A stretch of DNA of 64,000 nucleotides from Magicicada septendecula (taxonomy: Eukaryota; Arthropoda; Insecta; Hemiptera; Cicadidae). The position numbers and the translations under genes are program-made. Each line of letters begins with the position of its first letter. The first letter of the stretch is position 1. Shown in pieces: positions 10,536 to 19,693 of this stretch. The notes under the pieces were generated by a model that ran no database searches, was not told the DNA's origin, and saw only the letters and a program-made list of their open reading frames with translations. The stretch spans positions 62,001-126,000 of the forward strand of contig JAWRYS010001475.1 of the NCBI GenBank assembly GCA_034769895.1, in the 5' to 3' direction.

Positions 10536-13500
10536 TTACTGCTCTGTGTATCTTAGTCTCTTCATGTTAGGACTGGTATCGTCATTGGTTAACGCACGTT
10601 TACACACTCTGTAGTGTCCGTACGCGAGTGTAGTTACACCATCGTCCAGTACGTACCTCTTATCGTCATAAGGAGACAGGGAAAGTTTTGTTACACGTTG
10701 CGTGTACAGCTTATGACGATCGCTTCGTATACACTCGGCAGAGGTGAAAACTGTACGACTATCGAAAAGACACTCGCTGTATAACTGATGACGTAACCTT
10801 TTTTTTATTGCCGTTCTTGGAACACCTTTCGCCACCTTTTTGTCGGTACAGTCGGACAACAGGAGCGAGTAACATTTAGCTCCGAGTACGACGAATTCCC
10901 TGATGGGTTTCCCATTAGTTTCATCCTTGAACTTCCCCACGACTTTTTTGTTGTCGTCGCAATGACAAGGATGATCTGAGGGATAGTCCGACGTGTCGAA
11001 AAGGTGGAGATCCTCTTTCATATCCAAGTACACATCGTCAGTCTGTATGCTGTAAAGTAAACTGTCGGTATCGGTCATTAATAATGTTAATCGTTGTCCG
11101 TACTTGCTCACAGCGTACCGATAATGAAAATCGTACATTATCAATTTACTGACATCAAGTACTGTGAAACCAACATACACTGGACGGGAAAGGTATATAG
11201 TTCTGTTTCGTAAAGCCAATCCGACCAAGTCGTCGGTGTAGCTCGGATCATACGCTTTAGTCGTGGATTGGAAACAAGTTTCTGCAGCCGCCCTTTGGTA
11301 GAGACTAGTTGGAAGTCTATTCGTTTCCTTACGTTCTCCAGCGATTTACCATAGACAGCGTTGACCATCAGTTTGAAAAAATCTTTTTCAAAACTGTAGG
11401 TGGCTGCTGCTCTCTTTTGTGTGTTGAAATCGATAAACGGTTTCATCCACGCTTTCTGTTTAAAACTCAACACCCTATGGATCGCTTTCAATTTTAGACC
11501 AAGGTTCAGATACAACTTTAAATTTCGAAAATGAAGAACGTATTTTTGCTTATCGTCCAAAGTCGTTAGCAACTTGGGGACGGACGATGAGGGCGTTTCT
11601 GATCCGTTATACCCTTTTGTATAGTGTAGTCGTGTGTGAAGTCGTCGAGAGTACGGTGAAAGTATGTCAGGATTGACGCAGGAACGCACAGGTGCTAGTG
11701 GATAATCTGAGTGAAGATCATGAAGTTCGGATGGATAGTGTAGGTCGACCTCAAGTATGTAGCCCATGTCACTGTCATCACTCAGAGTACGTACGTCCAG
11801 TGAGTCGATCTCGTTACGATCGAGCCATCTAAAGTCACCGTAAGGGAGTGGCTGTGACATGGCTGCACCGTAAAGGTTGTTGCAGTCGGTGTACAATATG
11901 AAAGAGGTCGGCTTTGAAGCATCATACTGATCAGCGATTAGCGGGTTGTTGGCCTTGGCATAGCGGTTGGGTTCCATGCTAACACCACCGCGAACGGCTG
12001 ATTCAATAAAAAGATGCTGATCTATATCCGTCAACAGTTCCAGTCGCACACCGGTCATCTTTAACATCGCGTGCCAAGCAACGCCGGGAAGCGAGTAAAG
12101 ATGAGCCGGATCAATCTGGTAGTACCGTATGGCCATCTCACGAAACGCCTCGAAGACGTCAGCCAGCAGCAGTACATCTGTTTTAAGATAAAGATCGTGA
12201 TAATCACCCAGCGTGCGGATTCTGAAAGTCTGCCACACATTCTGTGCATGTGCGTAATCTTCGTCCAACACGGGTGATTCACTCAGCCTATTGAAAAAGT
12301 GTTCGCGTGCGGGCAGACATGTTTCGTCGAACTTCTCGCTACCTGTCATGTGGGGTACACCCCCTTACGTAAGAGTAGCTCGAAGTGTTCTTCGAAACAT
12401 TGCTTTGTTAAAGCGAAATCCGCACCGCTCGCGCGCAAGTTTCCAACAAGTGTATCCAAGGACGTGTTCAAAAATTGTAACGTGTCTACGAAACGTAGGG
12501 CACCCAACGTGACTGATACGAAGCGTTCACTAGTGGTAGCGATACAAGTGAGAGTTTCATCATTGTATTTACCCAACCCTTGTATCAAGTGATGTGCGTC
12601 GTAACCTCGTAAGTTATGGAAAAAGACAGGAATATGTTGGGCGGACTTGGAGTTGAGGTTACATACGTTGTGAGCTGCGCCAAGGTATCGTCCAGTCAGA
12701 TGACAATGGTTGCGCACCTTGTCGTCATCAGTCAGCGGTTTTTCGCAGAGATGGCATACGACAGCATTCGTGAAAGATAATACGTCACGATCACTCATAG
12801 TCATAGGGATATTGGTACGCATGATCCTGTACAGTTCATGCTCTTCATCGATTAGTCTATCTAAAAAGGTTTCTATCACGTTCACACCACGATAAACGAC
12901 CTGTGGTTTGAAAATGTTACCCTCGTGGTCGACTATGAGGTAGGAAAAACCTGAAGGAAGATGTAACGACTCTGTTGTGGTGGACGATGTGTGTGGAGGA
13001 GCATCGCAACGATGGCAAGGTACAATGAACGATTCAAAGTCTGCATATATAGCGAAAGGGACTTTATGACAGTACGTGTAATTTTTGAAGTACATAACCT
13101 TCTCCTTCTCTTTTTCGTTGGTAAACGAATTCTTTGTTCACCATACGGTGAACAACGAGGGACATGTTCACTAAGGAGTCGTTCTTCACAGAATCTATGC
13201 AGACAGTAGTTGCAATAGAAAGAACGTCCGTTGTGTTTGGTTAGTGAAGATAGTAAGCGGCTAATATTTTTTATTAAACAGTAATGTTTTCGGTCAGCGG
13301 TGGTGAGAAGTAATAGATTAAAATGGTGTTGTCTGTCACTGAAAGGAGTTATTCTTAGCGGGTAAATTTCATTTTCTTCGTAACCAAAAACATTTATAGA
13401 AATGTCAGAATTGTCTCGTTCGAACTTCACAATATCGCATAGGAGGGTGGGATAAGTTATACCAGAAGTGGTGATACTGTGAATATGTGATTTGTATTTG

Positions 13501-14093
13501 GATACACGCTCGCTGTCTCTGTGTTGTGGAAACAGTGCGGCCAACACTGACCATACAAAACACATTTGATCGCCTGTATTGTTTACATTGATGATGGATT
13601 TAGTACAAGACAATTCAGGAGGTGTACGGATGAAACTGGAGGCGGCCAGCGGTTGGTATCGTGAGAGAACGAGTTCTAACGAGATTATATGATCCAACGC
13701 CCAACCGCTACCCTCACGAGTGAATTTATAAATCGATTCGATGATTTTTTCGTACGAAGCTTCTAAACGTTCAGGCAATACGTTCTGATCAGCGATCAAT
13801 GTCGTATGACATCGTCCATGAAAATAGCCTTCACTCGTCACTTCTTCGTCCTCGTTCGTGTCGGCATTTACAATGTACTTGACAAATCTCGCTTTTAGCG
13901 CTATATGCCACTTTATAGTAAGCAATCGTGTCAGTTCGTTTAGAATGTCCGTACGTAACATATCGTGAATTTCATCGAAAAAGGTAATGACATCGTTGAC
14001 ACATTCTTCTTCTTCCTCTACAAGAGGTGTGTAAACGTACGACACCAACGAGCCACGCAACGAATGTTTACGATCAACAGAAAACGTCTGCAT
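10536..14093 (-). CDS. Protein-primed family B DNA polymerase, frame-disrupted (three -1 shifts)
   Basis: Polinton/adintovirus pPolB, which would copy the element by protein-primed replication. It is read in four frames: 14093 to about 13110, 13095-12346, 12349-11141 and 11228-10536. The N-terminal third contains the conserved GDQMCFVWSVLAALFP segment. Exonuclease motifs follow: YADFE near 13041, NLRGYD near 12600 and YLKTD near 12180. An endonuclease VII-like HCHLTGRYLGAAHNVCN block lies near 12670-12720. Polymerase motif A (YTDCNNLYG) is near 11887, motif B (KLMVNAVYG) near 11360 and motif C (TDTDS) near 11070. The breaks are near 13110, 12353 and 11255. Each moves the downstream frame by -1, and conserved sequence continues on both sides with nothing missing. 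That fits single-base losses, by mutation or assembly error, rather than introns. As read, the gene cannot give a full polymerase without frameshifting. Confidence 0.93.
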
Positions 14094-14415
14094 TGTTAGA
14101 ATAACGATAAAAGCAAAATCAATTACTTGCTCACTTGAAGAACATTAGAATACTGATACAAAGTTAGAAAATAAGTAACATTTTATAAGCAGTGCGTGAA
14201 AGTTAGCCTGCACGAGACTCGAAGGTGAACGCAGGCAGCGATCACCGCTCCACTTATACTATCTATGATGAGTGCGTGCGCAGCTATTTGTTCCCACTAC
14301 TGTGCTTTATTTCATACCGACCAATTGACGACAGCAATCCCCACTACGATTGCGCGCGCAGCTACCACTGAGGAAGTGAAATGCAGCGCAACAAACCAAC
14401 ATTCTTGCTTCAGAT
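14094..14415. promoter_or_regulatory. Divergent promoter region between polymerase and BIR gene
   Basis: A 322-bp gap separates the leftward polymerase start (14093) from the rightward BIR start (14416). A minus-strand TATAAAA lies at 14188-14182, about 90 bp upstream of the polymerase ATG. A plus-strand TTATACTAT-like element lies near 14254. It should separate early left- and right-facing transcription. Assigned from layout and motifs. Confidence 0.45.
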
Positions 14416-14691
14416 ATGGACGTGCACACATATTCTTTTGCAAGCCGATTAAAAAGCTTTTATAACATCCATCGTCGAGGTAACATTAAATTTTACGTAC
14501 GTAAATTTCCGAATACGAACGTGAGATTTTTTGACCTAGCCAAAGCCGGGTTTATTTATGAAGGCGATGATGATGTTGTAAGATGCTGCAATTGTAAAAT
14601 ACGAATTATGGATTGGATGGCGGGTGATGATCCTGTCCAAGTCCATAAGGCGTCAATGCCTACATGTAGTTTCGTTCGTGAACACTTGTAG
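14416..14691 (+). CDS. Single-BIR IAP-like protein without RING
   Basis: A 91-residue protein with one baculovirus IAP repeat at about residues 35-88. It shows FFDLAKAGFIYEGDDDVVRCCNC, then the zinc ligands Cys57, Cys60, His77 and Cys84 with the canonical H-x6-C spacing, and the DWMAGDDP segment typical of BIRs. No RING or other domain follows, so it would bind caspases or IAP antagonists without ligase activity. That function is inferred from the family. It is the first gene of the rightward block. The ATG used is the first that leaves the BIR intact. A full-length BIR-RING IAP is encoded separately at 25641-26318. Confidence 0.8.
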   Translation: MDVHTYSFASRLKSFYNIHRRGNIKFYVRKFPNTNVRFFDLAKAGFIYEGDDDVVRCCNCKIRIMDWMAGDDPVQVHKASMPTCSFVREHL

Positions 14692-14756
14692 AAGTCGACG
14701 CACGCAAAAACGGCTCTTTTCAGAGCCAACATAAACTCATGTACAAACATACCCGT

Positions 14757-14842
14757 TTGGGTAGTACTAGTAGTACTCTGTGTTAGTACTATACTAGTAC
14801 TAATAGTACTATATATATTACTATTACTAGTACTACTACTAA
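14757..14842. repeat. Cluster of AGTACT palindromes
   Basis: About 86 bp contain seven TAGTACT/AGTACTA half-palindromes separated by short AT-rich spacers, with a central ATATATATTA. The cluster lies between the BIR gene and the next gene and could extrude hairpins. No coding frame. Function unknown. Confidence 0.7.
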
Positions 14843-14980
14843 ATGTGTGTACACAATTCAATGTCTGACTGATGGCGCCAATGATAAAAAAATAAAACAA
14901 AAGATTTCATAAAAATTATACCTATTAAATATCATGACAATTTCGAAGCTGTATCACTTGCATCACAGATCGATGACACA

Positions 14981-16192
14981 ATGGATGTTTATCGATACGA
15001 TGATGGGAAACATTTCACACTAACAAAACCGTTACGAAGCACGATACGTTCCAACTTGTGTTCTATGTATTTTGTGAAGAAAAAACGGTTTTGTGGTAAC
15101 TACTGTACACGTTATAAGTTTGGTGTTGACAAATATCACGGACGTTGTTAGCGTCACATAAAGAAACGTAGCGGTTATCTGCCGCCGATCGTGCTGTTGA
15201 TGATAATCTCTGATCGTATACACAACAAATCACGATGGCTTCATTTTATCGAAGAGTGTGATCGAAACAATGTACCGATTGAACTCGTGGTTTATGAAAA
15301 GAATATGTTCAAGTGTACAGTACGTCACGCGTGGAATTTTATTTCACGTTTACGACCGATTCCTGAACTGTATCATGCCGTTCAACGTGTTCACGGTTTA
15401 CATGATTCACACGGACAAATGAACTATGCGACTGTGTACACAGACATGCTCGCCTACGGAAGTTCAATCCCACACGCTTTGTGTTGCATTGTCATTACAG
15501 AGCGCACTATTCCGATACGTACAGCGATTGAAATATACAGAAGCGCGATTATGATAGCACCAAAGTGCGCAGTGGATCCTAGCTACAACGTAAGTTTTGA
15601 CGTGCGCTGCCCGCCATCTTCGTTACCGACACTTGCGAGAGGGAAACAGTTCACATTGGTGAACAACAAGGCGCAGGGATTGTTTTCAGTAGCCTTTCTG
15701 AAGGAATCATTGCCTACACTCCGCAAGTATTGTGAATACTTCGGTCTGCATTATTCACATGAAAAAGGGCACACAGTGAAAGATCGACGTTTATACGAAC
15801 AGTGGCAACGATGTACAGGTGCTATGGCAGACGAGTTTTTGTTGTTGAACTCGTATCTTATACACCTGCATATGGAGTCGAGAAGTCATCGTCCGATCAT
15901 AGAACTCAAAGCTAAACACATTTGCGAGCATCTACCCGTAAACGATAACGTCATAGTCGCGGAAATGCACGAGTATCGTGCCAACGTTATACGCAGCGTC
16001 ATGTTCAAAGACATGAATTCCGTCAAGACCGTAAGAGCGTTGGACATGAAACAACACACGCTCATGAGATATTACATCGGTATGAGTCTCGTGCGTAATG
16101 GACGTATGAAAATCAGTTTAGCGCATGTTTTAACGTACTTACGCAATCACAAGAAGAACGCGTTGTTTTTCCGTTCGGTCGAGATGATATAA
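14981..16192 (+). CDS. Unrecognised Polinton protein; frame carries one in-frame TAG
   Basis: An intact 333-codon frame runs from ATG 15191 to 16192. The same frame is open upstream from about 14888, has an ATG at 14981, and is interrupted only by a TAG at 15149-15151. The 56 residues before that stop look protein-like and end in a Cys-containing stretch (FCGNYCTRYKFGVDKYHGRC). The main body is rich in His, Arg and Tyr with no motif I can assign and no signal peptide or membrane segment. It lies directly upstream of the integrase in the rightward block. The safe call is the 15191 start. The upstream part may be a leader, a broken N-terminus or an assembly error. I do not recognise the family. 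Confidence 0.6.
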
Positions 16193-16198
16193 CTGGAC

Positions 16199-16537
16199 GT
16201 GGAGTGGAAATCTTACTACAGTCACGCGATGGAAAGCAGACGTACCAGAACGGTACCGAGGAGAGTTACATTCAGCACTGAGTTAACGCTTTACCACGTT
16301 CCGACGTATTGTGAATCACGGTTCGTACGATATGAGAATGAAACGACAGGTGAAGAACATACAGCAGAGCGTTCGCAAGACTATCGCGAAGGAGTTGCAC
16401 AGACCGGTAAGAAGGAATTTTCCGAGACGTGCGGTGGAGTTAAAGGGACTTCACGACTTGTACCAAGCGGACCTGGTAGAGATGATACCGCACGCGAAGG
16501 TGAACAAGGGATTCAAGTACCTTATGACAATCATTAA
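16199..16537 (+). CDS. Small ORF with an RVTF (PP1-docking-like) motif
   Basis: A 112-codon frame overlapping the integrase start in another frame. Its first 55 residues include PRRVTFSTELTLYHVP. RVTF fits the RVxF motif that docks protein phosphatase 1, and the basic RVxF with a following beta-like stretch loosely recalls GADD34-type phosphatase cofactors. The second half overlaps integrase coding sequence and is probably constrained by it. I see no tryptophan or helix equivalent to the eIF2-alpha-recruiting part of GADD34, so the resemblance is weak. It may be non-coding, or an N-terminal piece of the integrase reached by a frame change. Confidence 0.3.
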   Translation: MEWKSYYSHAMESRRTRTVPRRVTFSTELTLYHVPTYCESRFVRYENETTGEEHTAERSQDYREGVAQTGKKEFSETCGGVKGTSRLVPSGPGRDDTAREGEQGIQVPYDNH

Positions 16538-17294
16538 CGCGTTTAGCAAGTACGCGTACGCTGTTCCGTTGAAAACAAAAACGGGCGTAGAGGTCGCACG
16601 AGCTCTGGAACCGATTCTTCGTGCTAATAAAATGAAATATCTGCAGACAGACAACGGGAAAGAGTACTATAACAGTAGCGTACAAAAATTGCTGAGCAGA
16701 TACGGTATCACACTCTATTCCACGTATAGTGAAAAAAAGGCCTCCATTGTGGAACGTTTTAACCGTACGTTGAAAACGCACATGTATCGTGCGTTCAGTG
16801 AACAAGGTCATTATCGTTGGTTGGATATGTTGCCGGAACTAGTCAACACGTACAACAACAGCGTGCACAGAACGATTGGAATGAAACCGTGTCAGGTGAA
16901 AGAATCCAACGAACGTACAGTGCTACAAAGGATTCGTGTGAACACAGCGAGGAGCATCGTTTATAAACGACCGAAATTCAAAGTAGGCGATCGTGTGCGT
17001 ATAAGCAAACACAAAATGACATTCGCCAAAGGATACACACCAAATTGGACAAACGAGATATTTCTCGTTCATTCGGTGCGTACCGGCAGCGTACCCATTA
17101 CCTATTCGCTAAAGGATCATACAGGAGAAGTGTTGAAAGGTGGTTTTTATGAACATGAAATCGGTAAATCGAACGTTGGTGACGTGTACTTGGTAGAAAA
17201 GATTGTACAACGTAAAGGCGATCGTGTAAAAGTCAGATGGTTAGGATTCGATGGTAAACACGATTCGTGGATACACAAGAAGAACTTGCTATAA
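16332..17294 (+). CDS. Retroviral-type integrase with C-terminal chromodomain
   Basis: Polinton integrase, which would insert the element and create the 6-bp duplication. The DDE core has its first Asp in YQADLVEM (about 16470), the second in QTDNGKEY (about 16650) and the Glu in SIVERFNRTLK (about 16752). An N-terminal KELHRPVRRNFPRR block precedes the core, as is usual in Polinton integrases. An SH3-like KVGDRVRISK segment follows, then a chromodomain at about 17183-17294 (VYLVEKIVQ ... VKVRWLGF ... DSWIHKKNLL). The open frame begins at about 16287 without an ATG. The first ATG is 16332, which leaves all catalytic residues in place but only a short N-terminus. The HHCC-like zinc domain of some relatives is not visible. 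Confidence 0.93.
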   Translation: MRMKRQVKNIQQSVRKTIAKELHRPVRRNFPRRAVELKGLHDLYQADLVEMIPHAKVNKGFKYLMTIINAFSKYAYAVPLKTKTGVEVARALEPILRANKMKYLQTDNGKEYYNSSVQKLLSRYGITLYSTYSEKKASIVERFNRTLKTHMYRAFSEQGHYRWLDMLPELVNTYNNSVHRTIGMKPCQVKESNERTVLQRIRVNTARSIVYKRPKFKVGDRVRISKHKMTFAKGYTPNWTNEIFLVHSVRTGSVPITYSLKDHTGEVLKGGFYEHEIGKSNVGDVYLVEKIVQRKGDRVKVRWLGFDGKHDSWIHKKNLL

Positions 17295-17333
17295 CAACTA
17301 TTCGACTCATGGAAATAGAACCAGTATGCATCG

Positions 17334-17777
17334 ATGCGTTATGATGACAACATGCACGCTGTGTACAGTGTAAAAGACATTGTGTCACATCCTGGTTACG
17401 ATGAGTACATCGTGAACACGACTGCAAACGACGTTGAACGCATGCGTAGGATCTTGACAGTGCACGAGTACTGGCAACGGGTTATCAATCGTGTGAAGAG
17501 ATTCCGTCTTAACGAAATAGTACCAAGTGGTACCGGATTCGATCACTACAAAGAATGTGTTTGGTCGGATCCGAACTGTGAAACGGGTCCGAACACTTGT
17601 GTATGCAGTTACATATCTACCGACTGCTGCAATATAGTGCGACTATTAAATAGACTGTGCACGGAACGTCAACATGAAAATATTGCAACAAGCGCACAGA
17701 TTAAAAATAAAGGACGTGGACTATTCGAAATTGTGCGGCGATGGTGGTGGGGGTGGTTGTGGCAGAAAAAAACGTAA
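17334..17777 (+). CDS. Unrecognised protein with a Cys cluster
   Basis: A 147-codon frame between integrase and ATPase. Residues about 10-60 look helical and charged. Residues about 75-105 contain seven cysteines (CVWSDPNCETGPNTCVCSYISTDCC pattern, spread over 17556-17625), which suggests a metal-binding or disulfide-rich segment. The last 35 codons overlap the ATPase frame and read as low-complexity Trp/Arg, so the true C-terminus is uncertain. I do not recognise the family. Position suggests a Polinton accessory or assembly protein. Confidence 0.5.
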   Translation: MRYDDNMHAVYSVKDIVSHPGYDEYIVNTTANDVERMRRILTVHEYWQRVINRVKRFRLNEIVPSGTGFDHYKECVWSDPNCETGPNTCVCSYISTDCCNIVRLLNRLCTERQHENIATSAQIKNKGRGLFEIVRRWWWGWLWQKKT

Positions 17778-18404
17778 ACACGGACGTCTTCTGCCCGATA
17801 CCGTTCGTTCGATCATCTGCGGACCTTCTGCGTGCGGGAAGACAAACGTCATGTTCAACCTGTTGTTCGATGTAAACGGATTAAGATTCGCGAACTTATA
17901 CGTGTTTTCTAAATCACTATTTCAACCCAAATATCAGATGCTGGAGACCTTGATGACACAACTTTCCAACGAAGGAATGGGTTATCACGCCTACAACGAT
18001 AACGAAGAGGTACCGCCTCCCGACGAGGTCGATCCTGATTCTATTATGGTGTTCGATGACGTGTCTTTGAAAGACAACACAATATACGCAAGTATTTCTC
18101 TATGGGAAGTCACAGCGGTGTGGACGCGTTTTACCTTTGTCAGACGTACAGTCAAGTGCCAAAACAGTTGGTTCGTGATAATGCCAATCTAATAGTATTG
18201 TTCAAACAGGACGATCGCAACTTGAAGCATGTGTATAACGATCATGTCAACACGGACATGAAATATGACACGTTTAAGAACATGTGCGCTGAAGCGTGGA
18301 AAGATCGTTATGGCTTTCTCGTTGTGGACAAGGATTCTTCTATCGACACCGGTAGGTACAGAGTCGGTTTCGATCGTTTCATAGTAGTCGCACCTAACGA
18401 TTAA
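17674..18404 (+). CDS. FtsK/HerA-type genome-packaging ATPase, one frame change
   Basis: Polinton packaging ATPase, the motor that would fill capsids with DNA. Walker A is CGPSACGKTN (residues 49-58). Walker B is SIMVFDDV (about residues 123-130). The C-terminal half carries the conserved FYLCQTYSQVPKQLVRDNANL and FKQDDRNLKHVYNDHV blocks. Two frames are involved: 17674 to about 18090, then about 18090-18404, the downstream part shifted by -1. The junction falls inside the conserved YFSMG segment just before the sensor region, with no missing sequence. As with the polymerase breaks, this fits a single lost base. The N-terminus is Gly-rich (residues 22-30) and basic. The start at 17674 is the first ATG of the frame. 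Confidence 0.92.
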
Positions 18405-18486
18405 ACAAAAAAAATTGTCAAAAGTTTAGCTAAATACACGTGTCCTGCTGTCAACGACTTTAGTTGTCGTACTACCGTTTATCGAG

Positions 18487-19524
18487 ATGGATGACAAGAA
18501 AAAACGATTAGCACGTGATATCGACACGATCAGTGATGACATACGGAAGAAATACCGTGCGTTAAAACATGGTATTCGTGAAGAAGAAGCAACGTTATCC
18601 AAAAGTTACAAACCGATTCTGGAACCGTTACAAAATATTTCGCAAGCATTGCTTGAAAAGAAACGTAAAACAACAAATGAAAAGCCGATAAGAGTGAAAA
18701 AAATGAAACAAGAAGAAGAAGAGGAAGAAGAAGAAGAAGAGGATCCATTAGATGCAATTAGTAAGAGCGATGTAGGAACACCACTTCGTTCCCGAACGAA
18801 ACCGTCTTTCCTGAAAACACCCGTGATAGCCGAAACATCAGGTGATGACGATGAGGACGATCCTAGTCAAAACATTGAAAAAATGTTAGACACACCGGAA
18901 GGAAGACGTGAAGCGCGTAGATATTTTCAGGACAAATACGACAGTGAATCGTTAGCGAACAAGTACATGCGTATGATCGTTTCGTCCGAACGCGATCGTC
19001 TGATGGACTATACGTACGGTGTAAGACATGAAAACGGAAAATGGATGTTTGGTAATTCACAGTTCGAAATCGATAAGGACGATACGATTCTTATCAACGG
19101 TAAACGATACAAAGGTACACCTGGACTCTACGAACTTGTATTCATGAAGCATCCTAATGAAAATATTTACAAGGAATCAGATCTGAAAGCGTACAAAGAT
19201 ATACTGCGTAACACCAACGCGCATAAGCAGTATTACTTAGCGAACGCACAGGTGAACGCGAACAGAGGTGTAAAGTATAAACGAATAATATCGCAACTGT
19301 TTCCACCGAAACGTACAGGACAGGGGCATAATAATATTGATACATCGTATATGACGCTAACGAGAAAAAAAGACAAAATCGATTACGTGCACTGGGACGA
19401 TCCGAACGAACTGGTGGACAGATTGCGACTGTTAATGGCATCACAACGTGTTGGAAACAGTGGGCACACGAACGAAATCGTCTCCATAGTGGAAGAACTA
19501 CGTGAAGCAGACATAATCGTATAA
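18487..19524 (+). CDS. Polinton-conserved acidic protein (NELVDRLRLL C-terminal motif)
   Basis: A 345-residue protein. The N-terminal 70 residues are charged and predicted helical (coiled-coil-like). A run of Glu (about residues 76-85) and an Asp/Glu segment (about 118-126) follow. A globular C-terminal half ends in VHWDDPNELVDRLRLLMASQ and NEIVSIVEELREADII. The DDPNELVDRLRLL motif recurs in proteins of arthropod Polintons, so this is a core gene of the family rather than cargo. Its function is not established to my knowledge; a virion or scaffold role is inferred from its place between ATPase and the virion genes. The frame is intact and starts at a clear ATG. Confidence 0.8.
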   Translation: MDDKKKRLARDIDTISDDIRKKYRALKHGIREEEATLSKSYKPILEPLQNISQALLEKKRKTTNEKPIRVKKMKQEEEEEEEEEEDPLDAISKSDVGTPLRSRTKPSFLKTPVIAETSGDDDEDDPSQNIEKMLDTPEGRREARRYFQDKYDSESLANKYMRMIVSSERDRLMDYTYGVRHENGKWMFGNSQFEIDKDDTILINGKRYKGTPGLYELVFMKHPNENIYKESDLKAYKDILRNTNAHKQYYLANAQVNANRGVKYKRIISQLFPPKRTGQGHNNIDTSYMTLTRKKDKIDYVHWDDPNELVDRLRLLMASQRVGNSGHTNEIVSIVEELREADIIV

Positions 19525-19636
19525 CAAGAGCGGTATATATCATCATCTGACATTAGCAGCAGCAGCAGCATGGAATCGATCTTAAAGGACTCGTTAATGC
19601 CATGTGCTCCCTATTCGATTCTGAAAGCCGATAAAG

Positions 19637-19644
19637 TATAAATA
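19637..19644 (+). promoter_or_regulatory. TATA box of the metalloproteinase gene
   Basis: TATAAATA lies 50 bp upstream of the metalloproteinase ATG in a 169-bp gap after the preceding gene. This suggests the gene has its own promoter. Assigned from motif and spacing. Confidence 0.5.
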
Positions 19645-19693
19645 ATACTGTCGTACACGCACCGGGGGACATTCCACGTTTGGTTGTGACAAC

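Noticed and set aside
16311-16331. Integrase start at a GTG codon
   Set aside because: Non-ATG start is unlikely in a eukaryotic element when an in-frame ATG lies 21 bp downstream and the catalytic core is unaffected.
17233-17427. Cys/His-rich minus-strand frame
   Set aside because: Antisense shadow of the integrase C-terminus and the next gene; no start context or domain.
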